Assembly: GCA_946222885.1 (NCBI GenBank)
Contig: CAMIAK010000003.1
Span: forward strand, 124,001-188,000
DNA length: 64,000 nt
Origin: an uncultured Nesterenkonia sp.
GTDB lineage: Bacteria > Actinomycetota > Actinomycetes > Actinomycetales > Micrococcaceae
Direction: 5' to 3'
A model generated the notes under the pieces. The model searched no databases and had not been told where the DNA came from. It saw only the letters and a list, made by a program, of their open reading frames with translations. Positions 16,354 to 25,861 of this stretch are shown one piece after another; within the stretch, counting starts at the first letter, position 1; every line of letters begins with the position of its first letter. The position numbers and the translations under genes are program-made.

Positions 16354-17551
16354 CGCCCTCCCCCGTCTGCTCCGGGACGTGATCAGGATCGGCGTCCTCC
16401 GGAGTGGCCTGCTCCAGCGGAGCAACCCGGCTGACCTGGTCCGCCGACTCCACGCGCCAGGCGTTGGCCAGCAGAGTCTCCGGGACGTCGTCGTCCACGG
16501 CGGCCGTCACGATCAGCTGCTCCGCCTCCCCTGCCAGGTCGGCCAGCCGGCGACGGCGGCGGGCGTCCAGCTCCGCGAAGACGTCGTCGAGGATGAGGAT
16601 CGGCTGGGCTCCGTCGTTGGGGTCGTCGTCGACCATCACCCGGTAGGCGCCCAGCCGGAGCGCCAGGGCATAGGACCAGGTCTCCCCGTGGGAGGCATAG
16701 CCCTTGACCGGGACGTCGTCCAGGCTGAAGAGGATGTCATCGCGATGCGGGCCCACCAGGGTGACGGCCCGTTCCCGCTCCTGCTTCCGCGCCTCCTGCA
16801 GCCTCTGCAGCATCAGCTCCGCCAGCTCCTGCTGACCCGTGGGGGGCTCCTGCTCGAAGGAGCTCTGGTACTCCATCCGGGCGCTGCGCACGCTCCCCGA
16901 GAGCTGCTGATAGGCGGCCTCCACGTGCGGCCGCAGGGCATCGATCATCTCCAGGCGGGCCCTGAGCAGCCGGGAGCCGGCTTCGGAGAGCTGGTGGTCC
17001 CACACCGTCAGGGTGGACTCGTGGGTCTCGGTGAACCCCTCGTGCCGGATGGACTTCAGCAGGGCGTTGCGCTGCTTGAGGACCTTCTCATAGTCCTGCC
17101 GGACCCGGGCCAGCGCGGGGCGCAGCTGGACGGCCAGATCGTCGAAGAGCCGGCGCCGCACCCCCGGGGCGCCTTTGATCAGCTCCAGGTCCTCGGGGGC
17201 GAAGAGCACTGTGCGCAGGATGCCCAGGACATCGGTGGCGCGGACCGGGTTGCCGCGATTGATCCGGGCCCGGTTGCTGCGCCCCGGGTTGATCTCCACC
17301 TCCAGGAAGGCCTCCTGGGTGCCGCGGTGGGCCTGAGCCCGGATGAAGGCCTGCGCCTCGCCGTGCCGGACCAGCGGCTGGTCGTGGGTGACCCGGTGGG
17401 AGCCCAAGGTGGAGAGATAGCCGACGGCCTCGGCGAGGTTGGTCTTGCCCACGCCGTTGAAGCCCAGCAGCACGTTGGGGCCGGGATGCAGCTCGAGCCG
17501 GGCCTCCGCATAGCTGCGGTAGTTCGTCAGGGTGAGCTGGGAGAGCCGCAT
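16337..17551 (-). CDS. recF: DNA replication/repair protein RecF
   Basis: SMC-like ATPase that helps load RecA at gaps. Of 404 aa, the Walker A is GFNGVGKTN (30-38) and Walker B is LILDDVFAELD with the preceding signature region. It starts 23 bases after dnaN, with no obvious ribosome site, so it may depend on coupling to dnaN translation. Confidence 0.96.
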   Translation of the reverse strand: MRLSQLTLTNYRSYAEARLELHPGPNVLLGFNGVGKTNLAEAVGYLSTLGSHRVTHDQPLVRHGEAQAFIRAQAHRGTQEAFLEVEINPGRSNRARINRGNPVRATDVLGILRTVLFAPEDLELIKGAPGVRRRLFDDLAVQLRPALARVRQDYEKVLKQRNALLKSIRHEGFTETHESTLTVWDHQLSEAGSRLLRARLEMIDALRPHVEAAYQQLSGSVRSARMEYQSSFEQEPPTGQQELAELMLQRLQEARKQERERAVTLVGPHRDDILFSLDDVPVKGYASHGETWSYALALRLGAYRVMVDDDPNDGAQPILILDDVFAELDARRRRRLADLAGEAEQLIVTAAVDDDVPETLLANAWRVESADQVSRVAPLEQATPEDADPDHVPEQTGEGDAAGA

Positions 17552-17574
17552 CGGCGCAGGACTCGGGGAGCGGG

Positions 17575-18702
17575 CTACTGGTTGATGAGCCGGACCGGCA
17601 TCAGCAGGTAGCGGAAGTCGGTGCTGTTCTCGCCGTCCTGAGTCTGCTGGCCGGTGATCATCGCGGGCTTGGGAGCGGAGACGAAGGAGAAGCGCAGATA
17701 CTCGCTGTCGATGACGCTGAGGCCTTCGTTGAGGTAGCTGGGATTGAAGCCCACAGTGATCGGCTCTCCGGTCAGGTCGGCGGAGATGACCTCAGAGGCG
17801 GCTGCGGCGTCGTCGGCGCCGGCATCCAGGACGACCTGGCCCTCCTCGGTGAACTGGAGCCGGACATGGCCGTTGCGCTCAGAGACCAGGGAGACACGGC
17901 GGGCGGCCTCGATCAGCTCAGCGGTGTTGACCACGGCGTGGATGGGAGTCTCCTCCGGGAAGAGCTGGCGGATCTTCGGGTAGTCGCCGTCCACCAGCAC
18001 CGAGGTGGTGCGCCGGCCCGCGGAGGAGAAGCCGACCAGCTCTGCGGAGTCGCTGAGTGCGATGGACAGCTCGCCGCTGCCCGCCAGTGACTTGGCGACG
18101 TCGTTCAGCGTCTTGGCCTTGATCAGAGCAGAGGTGGAGATGTTCGGGTCGGCCGGGGACCAGGTGATCTCCCGCATCGCCAAGCGGTAGCGGTCAGTGG
18201 CCAGGAAGGTGATGGTGTCGCCCTCGAACTCGACCTTCACGCCGGTGAGGATGGGCAGGGTGTCATCGCGGGAGGCCGCGGTGATCACCTGGCTGACGGC
18301 CCGGGCGAAGGTGGAGCCGTCCACTGTGCCGGCCAGCTCCGGCATACCGGGCAGCTCGGGGTACTCGTCCACGGGCATGGTGGAGAGGGTGAAGCGGGAG
18401 GAGCGGCAGGTCACCACAGCTTTGGACTCATCGACTTCGATCGTCACCGGGGCATCGGGAAGGGCCTTGACGATGTCGTTGAGCAGCCGCCCCGAGACCA
18501 GGACGGTGCCCTGCTCCTGGATCTCGGCCTCGATGTGCAGCTGGCCGGAGATCTCGTGGTCGAAGCTGGAGATGGTGACGGTCTGCGCCTCAGCCCGGAT
18601 CAGCAGGCCGGAGAGGACCGGGGCCGGGGGCCGGGGGGAGAGAGATCGTGCTGTCCAGGAGACTGCCTCGGACAGAACATCGCGATCCACAGTGAACTTC
18701 AC
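17575..18702 (-). CDS. dnaN: DNA polymerase III beta sliding clamp
   Basis: Ring-shaped processivity clamp, 375 aa, with three clamp domains. The C-terminus reads YLLMPVRLINQ, matching the conserved end that forms part of the partner-binding pocket. It lies on the far side of oriC from dnaA and in the same direction. Confidence 0.97.
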   Translation of the reverse strand: MKFTVDRDVLSEAVSWTARSLSPRPPAPVLSGLLIRAEAQTVTISSFDHEISGQLHIEAEIQEQGTVLVSGRLLNDIVKALPDAPVTIEVDESKAVVTCRSSRFTLSTMPVDEYPELPGMPELAGTVDGSTFARAVSQVITAASRDDTLPILTGVKVEFEGDTITFLATDRYRLAMREITWSPADPNISTSALIKAKTLNDVAKSLAGSGELSIALSDSAELVGFSSAGRRTTSVLVDGDYPKIRQLFPEETPIHAVVNTAELIEAARRVSLVSERNGHVRLQFTEEGQVVLDAGADDAAAASEVISADLTGEPITVGFNPSYLNEGLSVIDSEYLRFSFVSAPKPAMITGQQTQDGENSTDFRYLLMPVRLINQ

Positions 18703-19461
18703 TGATCTCCCTTTCTCCGGCGGAGCCCATAGTGCCTGCTAGGTGATTCCTGTTGAAAGTCAAGCTTCTGAGGCGTCGTGTCGAGACCCGAGCTTACCGG
18801 TGAGGAGCACACGATGCACGCTGGTCCTTCAAGGGCTGATGCAGGGTCGGCCACCAGATATGGCCCCGGAGGGTCTCTTCTGAGGAATATCTGGTGTCAG
18901 CGGTTTCGGGCTGAGTGCGGGGCGGATCGGTTCTTGTTCTCTTTCGAGAGTTCGAAGGTTAAGAGTGCAGAAGTGTTAACAAGTGGTGTGGATACTGTGG
19001 ATAACCGTCTGAAGCCTGCGGATCCCGGGATTTTCCCTGTGCAGTCTTAAGTGAAGTGTTCCGGTATCCGCTGTGGGCGTTCGGTGGAGAGCCCGACGCC
19101 GTCATCGGGCGGAATCCTCAGGGAAGGCGCTGTTATCCCCAGCGCGAGCGCCACATTCCACCACTGTCTCCACCGGTTTATCCACAGCTGTTAACTGCGA
19201 CGTGGAAAAACTTCACCGCTGCCTGTGGAAATGTGGGGAAAGCTGTGGATTGTTGAGCTGAGTCCGCCGCCGGATCCTGCGCATCCCGGGAAACTACATC
19301 CGTGTGAGATGTGGGGGAGTGAGTTCTCCACACCTGTCAGCCACGGACTTGACCATCTGCTGGTCGGCCCCGTACTGCTGCGGCCGCCTGGTCTTCGTCC
19401 GGCGATCACCCGTGCCGATGCTGCGCATCGTCGCGGGACCCTGTATCGCCTCTCCGGCTCA
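18703..19461. other. oriC: Replication origin oriC (dnaA-dnaN spacer)
   Basis: A 759-bp gene-free region between dnaA and dnaN, the standard actinobacterial oriC position. Perfect DnaA boxes: TGTGGATAA 18996-19004 (reverse) and TTATCCACA 19178-19186. One-mismatch boxes: TTATCCCCA 19133-19141 and TTCTCCACA 19324-19332. Two-mismatch box: TGTGGATTG 19244-19252. The 18930-19060 part is the least GC-rich (TTCGAAGGTTAAGAG, GTGTTAACAAG) and is a candidate unwinding element. Genes diverge from this locus, supporting it as the bidirectional origin. Confidence 0.9.
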
Positions 19462-20970
19462 CTATCGCTGCTGCTTGATCTTGTTGGTGAGCTCTGTCAC
19501 CTGGTTGAAGACGGCGCGGCGTTCGGCCATGAGCTCGCGAATCTTGCGCTCGGCGTAGATGACGGTGGTGTGGTCGCGCCCGCCCAGGGCCTGGCCGATC
19601 TTCGGCAGCGACATCTCGGTGAGCTCGCGCAGCAGGTACATGGCGATCTGGCGGGCCGTGACCAGCGTGCGATTGCGGGACTTGGACATCAGATCCTCCA
19701 CGGTGAAGGAGTAGTACTCCGCCGTGGCGTTGATGATCTGGTCCGCGGTGATCTCCTGGGCGTGGTCGTCGGAGATCAGGTCCCGCATCACCTGCTCGGC
19801 CAGCGGCAGGTCCACCTCCTGCTTGTTCAGCGAGGCATAGGCGGTCACACGGATCAGTGCGCCCTCCAGCTCCCGGATGTTGGTGGAGATCTTGGAGGCG
19901 ATGTACTCCAGGACGTCGTCCGGGCAGGAGAAGTTCTCCGCCGTGGCCTTCTTCCGGAGGATGGCGATGCGCGTCTCCAGGTCCGGCGGCTGGATGTCGG
20001 TGATCAGACCCCACTCGAAGCGGTTGCGGAGGCGCTCCTCGAAGCCGGAGAGCTGCTTGGGCGGCAGGTCGGAGGTGATGACGACCTGTTTGTTGTTGTT
20101 GTAGAGCGTGTTGAACGTGTGGAAGAACTCCTCCACGGTCCGCTCCTTGTCCGCGAGGAACTGGATGTCGTCGAGCAGAAGGATGTCGACGTTGCGGTAG
20201 AGGTTCTTGAAGCTGGTGCCCTCGTCGTCGCGGATGGAGTTGATGAAGTCGTTGGTGAACTCCTCCGAGTTCACGTATCGCACCCGGATGCCCGAGTAGA
20301 GACGCTGGGCGTAGTGACCGATGGCGTGCAGCAGGTGGGTCTTGCCCAGTCCGGAGTCGCCGTAGATGAAGAGCGGGTTGTACGCCTTCGCCGGAGCCTC
20401 GGCCACCGCATTCGCCGCGGCATGGGCGAAGCGGTTCGAAGACCCGATCACGAAGGTCTCGAAGGTGTAGCGGGGATTCAGCCGGGAGGTCTCATAGCTC
20501 TCCTGGGGGGCGGCCGGCGGGATGGAGCCGTCGGAGCCCAGGCCAGCCGGAGCCGCGGGCTGGCCGGGCTCATGAGCCGCCGGCACCGGGTAGACGTCGT
20601 CCACCGCAGTGGAGGAGGCTGAGGCGGCCGAGGGTGCGCTGGCCGCGGGGGAGGGGGGCTGGACCGCTTCGGTGCCGGCCTGCTGCTTCTCCGCGAGGTC
20701 CGGATCGATCACATAGGCGCAGAGGATATCGCGGCCGAAGACCGAGCGCAGCGCCTCGCCGAGCTCGTGCTGCAGCGTGGACTGCATGGTCTGGCGGACA
20801 CGTTCGCTGGGGACGGCCAGCAGGAGGGTGTCGCCGATGAGCTGATCTCCCTGCGGAACGGTGCGCCCGACGTCGGTCAGCTTCAGACCGATCACCCCGT
20901 GCTGGTCCCGCAGTTCGGTCTGCACCTGCTGCCACTTCTGCAGCACGTTGAGCTCTGACTCAGCAGGCAC
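19462..20970 (-). CDS. dnaA: Chromosomal replication initiator DnaA
   Basis: Binds DnaA boxes and opens oriC. The 502-aa protein has domain I, a Pro/Ala/Ser-rich domain II linker (about 90-165), an AAA+ domain (Walker A GDSGLGKTH, Walker B LLLDDIQFL) and domain IV with the DNA-binding signature GGRDHTTV. The GTG at 20970 has GAGGGGAGC upstream. DnaA boxes on its 5' side (21060-21080) suggest autoregulation. Confidence 0.98.
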   Translation of the reverse strand: MPAESELNVLQKWQQVQTELRDQHGVIGLKLTDVGRTVPQGDQLIGDTLLLAVPSERVRQTMQSTLQHELGEALRSVFGRDILCAYVIDPDLAEKQQAGTEAVQPPSPAASAPSAASASSTAVDDVYPVPAAHEPGQPAAPAGLGSDGSIPPAAPQESYETSRLNPRYTFETFVIGSSNRFAHAAANAVAEAPAKAYNPLFIYGDSGLGKTHLLHAIGHYAQRLYSGIRVRYVNSEEFTNDFINSIRDDEGTSFKNLYRNVDILLLDDIQFLADKERTVEEFFHTFNTLYNNNKQVVITSDLPPKQLSGFEERLRNRFEWGLITDIQPPDLETRIAILRKKATAENFSCPDDVLEYIASKISTNIRELEGALIRVTAYASLNKQEVDLPLAEQVMRDLISDDHAQEITADQIINATAEYYSFTVEDLMSKSRNRTLVTARQIAMYLLRELTEMSLPKIGQALGGRDHTTVIYAERKIRELMAERRAVFNQVTELTNKIKQQR

Positions 20971-21059
20971 GCTGCTCCCCTCGTCCAGATGGTCGTCTCG
21001 GATGTGCCGACCAGTATTCCACAGCTGGGGAAATCGCCCGAGGGCTGAGGTCCGGAGAG

Positions 21060-21080
21060 TTATGCACAGCGTTCTGCACA
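21060..21080 (+). promoter_or_regulatory. DnaA boxes upstream of dnaA
   Basis: TTATGCACA (21060-21068, fits TTATNCACA) and TTCTGCACA (21072-21080, one mismatch) lie about 90-110 bases before the dnaA start. They probably mediate DnaA autoregulation or extend the origin. Confidence 0.7.
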
Positions 21081-21123
21081 GGTGTTAACAGCGGTCGGGT
21101 CAGGGGTCCTGACCCTCTCCGGG

Positions 21124-21153
21124 TTGACGACGCGCCGTGCCAGCACCTAAAGT
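21124..21153 (+). promoter_or_regulatory. rpmH promoter
   Basis: TTGACG (21124-21129), an 18-base spacer and TAAAGT (21148-21153), 90 bases before rpmH. Good sigma-70-type match. Confidence 0.65.
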
Positions 21154-21242
21154 TGACAGGTCGCCCTGCGGTATCAGCGCGCCTGCGTACCTTTTGACGA
21201 TACCGCCTATTGACTTCGAACCATCCATCTTGGGAGTACACA

Positions 21243-21380
21243 GTGAGCAAGCGGACTTTCCAGCCGAGCAACCGCCGTCGCAGCCGCAAGCACGGCTTCC
21301 GTTCCCGTATGCGCACCCGCGCCGGCCGTTCCATCATCTCGGCCCGCCGCAGCAGCGGACGCAAGAAGCTCTCGGCCTGA
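21243..21380 (+). CDS. rpmH: Ribosomal protein L34
   Basis: A 45-aa, very basic protein starting VSKRTFQPSNRRRSRKHGFR and ending RRSSGRKKLSA, the L34 signature. The start is GTG, preceded by TGGGAG. It is the first gene of the rightward rpmH-rnpA-yidD-yidC block. Confidence 0.98.
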   Translation: MSKRTFQPSNRRRSRKHGFRSRMRTRAGRSIISARRSSGRKKLSA

Positions 21381-21406
21381 CGCCGGTCACCGGCTGACCC
21401 TTCACG

Positions 21407-21439
21407 ACGGCCCGCGCCCCTTCAGGGGAGGCGGGCCGT
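21407..21439 (+). terminator. Hairpin between rpmH and rnpA
   Basis: Stem ACGGCCCGC (21407-21415) with GCGGGCCGT (21431-21439), plus an inner CCCC/GGGG pair. It probably attenuates read-through so that L34 is made in excess over RnpA. Confidence 0.6.
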
Positions 21440-21483
21440 TGCTGTATCGGCCGCAGGGACCAGGCCCGCAGAGAGGAGCACCA

Positions 21484-21891
21484 GTGCTGCCCCGTGACCA
21501 CCGGCTGACCGACTCGCGAGACTTCAGCGCCGTGATGCGCCGCGGTACCCGAGCGGGCACCTCCGCCGCCGTGGTCACCGTGCTGCTGCGGGAGCACGGT
21601 GACCACGACGCCGGCCGGGAGAAGACCCGCTGGCGCGGCGGATTCGTCGTGTCCAAGGCAGTGGGGAACGCCGTGGTGCGTCACCGCACCCAGCGCAGGC
21701 TCCGGCATATCCTCCGGGAGCTGATGGAGGAGCCGGGGATGCTGCCGGAGGGAGGGGCGGCCGACGTCGTCGTGCGTGCTCTGAAGGAGAGCCCGGAGAC
21801 CGCTCATGACCAGCTGCGGGCCGAGGTCCGCTCGGGCCTGCGGCGGGCTCTGAAGAAGGCACAGAGGCAGCGGAGCGGCTCCGATGCCTGA
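21484..21891 (+). CDS. rnpA: Ribonuclease P protein component
   Basis: Protein subunit of RNase P, 135 aa. It has the RnpA core: an N-terminal LTDSRDFSAVMRRG, then the RNR-like motif seen here as AVGNAVVRHRTQRRLRHILRE. GTG 21484 is chosen because GAGAGG lies eight bases upstream and the product then begins LPRDHRLT, normal for the family. It overlaps yidD by eight bases. Confidence 0.95.
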   Translation: MLPRDHRLTDSRDFSAVMRRGTRAGTSAAVVTVLLREHGDHDAGREKTRWRGGFVVSKAVGNAVVRHRTQRRLRHILRELMEEPGMLPEGGAADVVVRALKESPETAHDQLRAEVRSGLRRALKKAQRQRSGSDA

Positions 21892-22318
21892 GCAGCGGGC
21901 CTGGATCCGGCATGCGGACTTCTACGTCGGGCCGGGGGAGACCCCCGGGGTTCCCGGTCCCGCGCCCGGGGAGCAGGAGCTGCGGCGGCAGCACTGGGGG
22001 AGGATCCGCCGGGCGCCGTCGGGACTGCTCGCCCTGCTGCTGAAGGCTTACCGCAGAGTGGTCTCGCCGCTCTACGGCCAGGTCTGCAGCTTCTACCCGA
22101 GCTGTTCGGCCTACGGCCTCGAGGCGGTGACCGTCCACGGGGCGCTCAAGGGGTCAGCGCTGACCGGCTGGAGGATCCTGCGCTGCAACCCCCTCACCGG
22201 CGGCGGGGTGGACCCCGTCCCGCAGGCCCGCAGGATTTGGCCGCAGGGTGCAGTACCAACGATCATAGAGACAAACCATCCACCAATCCCCGGAGACACA
22301 GGGCAGAACGTTCCCTAG
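21884..22318 (+). CDS. yidD: Membrane protein insertion efficiency factor YidD
   Basis: Small membrane-associated protein that aids YidC-dependent insertion. The core (about 45-115) has YRRVVSPLYG, CSFYPSCSAYGLEAV, and HGALKGSALTGWRILRCNPLTGGGVDPVP, all diagnostic. An extra N-terminal stretch of about 40 residues and a C-terminal tail make it 144 aa, longer than the usual 70-110. Confidence 0.93.
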   Translation: MPEQRAWIRHADFYVGPGETPGVPGPAPGEQELRRQHWGRIRRAPSGLLALLLKAYRRVVSPLYGQVCSFYPSCSAYGLEAVTVHGALKGSALTGWRILRCNPLTGGGVDPVPQARRIWPQGAVPTIIETNHPPIPGDTGQNVP

Positions 22319-22390
22319 GAGCGGCTGTGTCCTTGGGCCGGACACGCAGACGACGCAGTGGCCGTCCGGTCGACCTCAGTAGAGAGATAC

Positions 22391-23353
22391 ATGGGCTTTT
22401 TCGACACGATCATGGCGCCCTTCACCTGGGCCGTCTCGTTCATCCTGAGCATGTTCCACAGCCTGCTGACGGCTCTGGGCATGGACTCCGAGTCAGGATG
22501 GAACTGGACCATCTCGATCATCCTGCTGGTGATCCTGATCCGCATCATCCTGATCCCGCTGTTCGTGCGGCAGATCAAGTCGCAGCGCGGCATGCAGATC
22601 ATCCAGCCGGAGATCCAGAAGCTTCAGGCCAAGTACAAGGGCAAGAAGGACCCGGTCAACCGCCAGGCCATGGCCATGGAGCAGCAGGCGCTGTTCAAGA
22701 AGCACAAGGTCAATCCCTTCATGACCTGTCTGCCCATCCTGGCGCAGATGCCGATCTTCTTCGCGCTGTTCTGGATGCTCAACCGGATGCGCGACTCCCA
22801 CGCCGCCGGTGAGGGCTACGGCGCGCTGAGCGCTGAAGAGGTCGCCAGCTTCGACACCTCCTCCATCTTCGGCGTGAGCATGTCGGACATCTTCCTGCCC
22901 TCCTTCCAGGCCGATCCCACCCAGTGGGACGTCATCGCGCTGACCACGGTGATGATCATCGCCATGGTCTCCACCCAGTTCTTCACCCAGAAGCAGCTGA
23001 TGAGCAAGAACATGTCCGAGGCTGCTCTGCAGGGACAGTTCGCGCAGACCCAGAAGATCATGCTCTACATGCTCCCGCTGGTGTTCGTCATCGGTGGTGT
23101 GAACTTCCCGGTGGGCGTGCTCATCTACTGGACCGCGACCAACTTCTGGACCATGGGCCAGCAGTGGTGGGTCATCCGGAACAACCCGACTCCCGGGTCG
23201 CTGGCGGAGAAGGAGCTGAACCTGCGCCGTGCGGCCAAGGGTCTGCCGCCGCTGAACGAGGACAAGAAGCCCAAGGATGACAAGCCCAAGCCCAGCGGCA
23301 AGCACCTCGGCCAGCAGGCCCAGCCCTCCAAGAAGAAGAGGAAGAAGAAGTAG
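22391..23353 (+). CDS. yidC: Membrane protein insertase YidC
   Basis: Inserts and folds membrane proteins, alone or with SecYEG. The 320-aa Gram-positive-type protein has five membrane segments; the conserved groove arginine lies in VILIRIILIPLF. The C-terminal tail is strongly basic (KKKRKKK), as in ribosome-binding YidC proteins. There is no cleavable lipoprotein signal. ATG 22391 has AGAGAG upstream; an in-frame start at 22358 adds a non-family stretch. Confidence 0.96.
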   Translation: MGFFDTIMAPFTWAVSFILSMFHSLLTALGMDSESGWNWTISIILLVILIRIILIPLFVRQIKSQRGMQIIQPEIQKLQAKYKGKKDPVNRQAMAMEQQALFKKHKVNPFMTCLPILAQMPIFFALFWMLNRMRDSHAAGEGYGALSAEEVASFDTSSIFGVSMSDIFLPSFQADPTQWDVIALTTVMIIAMVSTQFFTQKQLMSKNMSEAALQGQFAQTQKIMLYMLPLVFVIGGVNFPVGVLIYWTATNFWTMGQQWWVIRNNPTPGSLAEKELNLRRAAKGLPPLNEDKKPKDDKPKPSGKHLGQQAQPSKKKRKKK

Positions 23354-23355
23354 AC

Positions 23356-23940
23356 ATGAGCGAGAACCAGACCCAGGAGACCGCCGTCTCCGAGGAGAGC
23401 GACGCACCGCAGACCGAGGCGGAGACCCCTGAGGAGACCGCTGCCGAGGCGCCGGCCGAAGCATCGGATGACGCAGAGGAGCAGCACGACGAGGGCGACA
23501 TCGCCGCCGACTACCTCGAAGAGCTGCTGGACATCGTCGACCTCGACGGCGACCTGGACATCGAGGTCCGCGGAGACCGCACCTTCATCTCCATCGTGGC
23601 CGAGGAGGGAGGCGACGAGCTCGACGACCTCGTCGGACGCAAGGGCGAAGTGCTCGATGCCCTGCAGGAGCTGACCCGGCTGGCCGTCCTGACGGCCACT
23701 GGTCACCGGACCCGCCTGGTCCTGGACGTGGCCGGATACCGCGAGCAGCGTCAGTCGGAGCTGAAGCAGCAGGCGGACGACGCCATCGCGGAGGTCAAGG
23801 AGCACGGCAAGGACGTGCACCTGGAGCCCATGGGAGCCTACGAGCGCAAGATCGTCCACGACTTCATCGCAGAAGCAGGGCTGGTCAGCGAATCTGAGGG
23901 CGAGGGCAAGCGCCGCCACGTTGTGGTCAGCGCCGACTGA
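23356..23940 (+). CDS. jag: Jag/KhpB-type KH-R3H RNA-binding protein
   Basis: Predicted RNA chaperone linked to cell division and envelope control. The 194-aa protein has an acidic N-terminus (about 1-48), a KH domain with the GRKG loop (LVGRKGEVLDALQ), and an R3H domain (ERKIVHDF: R-x3-H). It starts two bases after yidC. Confidence 0.93.
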   Translation: MSENQTQETAVSEESDAPQTEAETPEETAAEAPAEASDDAEEQHDEGDIAADYLEELLDIVDLDGDLDIEVRGDRTFISIVAEEGGDELDDLVGRKGEVLDALQELTRLAVLTATGHRTRLVLDVAGYREQRQSELKQQADDAIAEVKEHGKDVHLEPMGAYERKIVHDFIAEAGLVSESEGEGKRRHVVVSAD

Positions 23941-23956
23941 GCTGAGAATAGGTTCC

Positions 23957-24805
23957 ATGACTGATCAGCCGGAGAAGAACTCGCCCTTCCCGCACGCCGG
24001 GGGAACCCTCGATGCCGCAGCGGCCGCAGAGCAGAACCCCGACGTCGAGGACAAGGAAGGCCGGACCGATGTGCAGTCGGTCAGGGAGGACCGTGCCGAG
24101 GAGTTCGCAGTCCAGGCGGAGGAGGCTCAGGCCGATGAGCCGGCATTGGGCGGGGAAGGCCCGCAGCAGGAGCGCCCTGCGCTGACCGCTCAGGAGCGTG
24201 CCGCTGCGGAACAGCTCTTCGGGGATCGTCTGGAGCTGGCTGAGAAGTTCGTCGACCACTTGTGCGGCACCGGGATCGAGCACGGCCTGCTGGGCCCGCG
24301 CGAGGTGCCCCGCATGTGGTCCCGGCACGTGCTGAACTGTGCGGTGCTGGCCCCTGAGCTGCCCGCCGGGGGAGAGGTCGCCGACGTCGGTTCCGGCGCC
24401 GGCCTGCCGGGCATCGCCCTGGCGATCGTACGCCCGGATGTGGACTTCCTGCTGATCGAACCCATGGAGCGCCGCGTCCAGTGGATGGACACTGTGGTCA
24501 AGGACCTGGGCCTGGACAATGTCCGGCTGATCCGCGCCCGGGCCGAAGAGGCGGTGGACGAGGTCATGGCCGACGTGGTCACAGCCCGGGCCGTGTCAGC
24601 CCTGAAGAAGCTTCTGCCCCTGACCGTTCCGCTGCTGGCCGACGAAGGGGAGCTGCTGCTGCTCAAGGGGCGCAGTGCTGAGACCGAGATCGAAGCGGCC
24701 TCCAAGGCGATCAGCAAGTATAAGCTGGACAAGCCCGAAGTCCTGCAGCTGGGGGAAGGGCTCCTGGACGAGCCCACCACTGTGGTGCGCTGCCGGCGTC
24801 GCTGA
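23957..24805 (+). CDS. rsmG: 16S rRNA (guanine-N7)-methyltransferase RsmG
   Basis: Methylates G527 of 16S rRNA using S-adenosylmethionine. Motif I is VADVGSGAGLPG (141-152), with the rest of the Rossmann fold following. An acidic, Glu/Ala-rich extension of about 75 residues precedes the core, making it 282 aa against about 210 in most bacteria. ATG 23957 follows GAGAAT by seven bases and has no clear ribosome site, so it may be leaderless. Confidence 0.94.
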   Translation: MTDQPEKNSPFPHAGGTLDAAAAAEQNPDVEDKEGRTDVQSVREDRAEEFAVQAEEAQADEPALGGEGPQQERPALTAQERAAAEQLFGDRLELAEKFVDHLCGTGIEHGLLGPREVPRMWSRHVLNCAVLAPELPAGGEVADVGSGAGLPGIALAIVRPDVDFLLIEPMERRVQWMDTVVKDLGLDNVRLIRARAEEAVDEVMADVVTARAVSALKKLLPLTVPLLADEGELLLLKGRSAETEIEAASKAISKYKLDKPEVLQLGEGLLDEPTTVVRCRRR

Positions 24806-24885
24806 CCCTGTCAGCAGCGGGTACTAGACTGCTCAGTGCCTGGTAGGCTCCAGGTTCTCCAACAGACTCCACGGAGGGATGTCCT

Positions 24886-25860
24886 GTGTCAGCGGACGAT
24901 GTTTCACGTGAAACCAGCGGGGCTGCTGAGGCGGCGAAGCAGGCAGCGCAGACCGCTGAGAACACCTCAGTGATCGACACCGTCATGGCCTCCTCTCCGC
25001 TGGGCGCGCAATTGGCCGACGAATCCCGGCGCCGCAAGGCCCTGGAAGCCGCAGACTTGGAGCGCCCCGAGGAGACCCGTGTCATCACCGTCTCCAACCA
25101 GAAGGGCGGCGTCGGTAAGACCACGTCCACCGTGAACCTCTCCGCCGCACTGGCAGACCAGGGCTTCAACGTCCTGGTAGTGGACATCGACCCCCAGGGC
25201 AACGCCTCCACCGGCCTGGGAGTGCCACACTCCGCGGAGACCGACTCGATCTACGATGTGCTCATCGACGACCTGACCTTCGCAGATGTCGTTGCAGACT
25301 GCCCCGACCTGGACAACCTGCAGGTCATCCCTGCCACCATCCACCTGGCCGGAGCCGAGATCGAACTGGTCTCCCTGGTGGCACGGGAGCAGCGCCTGCA
25401 GCGGGCTCTGGCCCAGTACCATCAGTACCGCGAGGAGAACGGGCTCGAACGCCTGGACTTCGTCTTCATCGACTGTCCCCCGAGCCTGGGACTCCTCACC
25501 GTCAACGCCTTCGTGGCGGCGAAAGAGGTGCTCATCCCCATCCAGTGCGAGTACTACGCACTGGAGGGACTGAGCCAGCTGCTCAACAACATCAACATGA
25601 TTCAGAAGCACCTCAACCCGCCGCTCACGGTCTCGACGATCCTGCTCACCATGTACGACGGGCGCACCAACCTTGCCTCCCAGGTTGCTGAGGAAGTCCG
25701 CGAGCACTTCCCTGAAGCCGTCCTGGACACGATGATTCCGCGCAATGTCCGTATCTCCGAGGCGCCCTCCTATCAGCAGAGCGTCATCTCCTATGACCGA
25801 GGCTCCACAGGTGCCCTCGCCTACCTCGAAGCAGCTGCGGAGATCGTCCAGCGCGGTTGA
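24886..25860 (+). CDS. parA: Chromosome partitioning ATPase ParA
   Basis: Walker-type ATPase that moves ParB-parS complexes to segregate origins. The 324-aa protein has deviant Walker A KGGVGKTT (73-80), DIDPQGN and an N-terminal extension of about 65 residues. GTG 24886 has GGAGGG upstream. A parS site (24901-24914) lies within codons 6-10 and encodes VSRET. Confidence 0.97.
   Translation: MSADDVSRETSGAAEAAKQAAQTAENTSVIDTVMASSPLGAQLADESRRRKALEAADLERPEETRVITVSNQKGGVGKTTSTVNLSAALADQGFNVLVVDIDPQGNASTGLGVPHSAETDSIYDVLIDDLTFADVVADCPDLDNLQVIPATIHLAGAEIELVSLVAREQRLQRALAQYHQYREENGLERLDFVFIDCPPSLGLLTVNAFVAAKEVLIPIQCEYYALEGLSQLLNNINMIQKHLNPPLTVSTILLTMYDGRTNLASQVAEEVREHFPEAVLDTMIPRNVRISEAPSYQQSVISYDRGSTGALAYLEAAAEIVQRG
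24901..24914. promoter_or_regulatory. parS: parS site 1, inside parA
   Basis: Perfect 14-base palindrome GTTTCACGTGAAAC, the ParB-binding core. It is in frame with parA and encodes VSRET at residues 6-10. Confidence 0.95.
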
Positions 25861-25861
25861 G

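Noticed and set aside
18778..19256. Short open frames in the dnaA-dnaN spacer
   Set aside because: No ribosome sites, no recognisable product, and they run through DnaA boxes.
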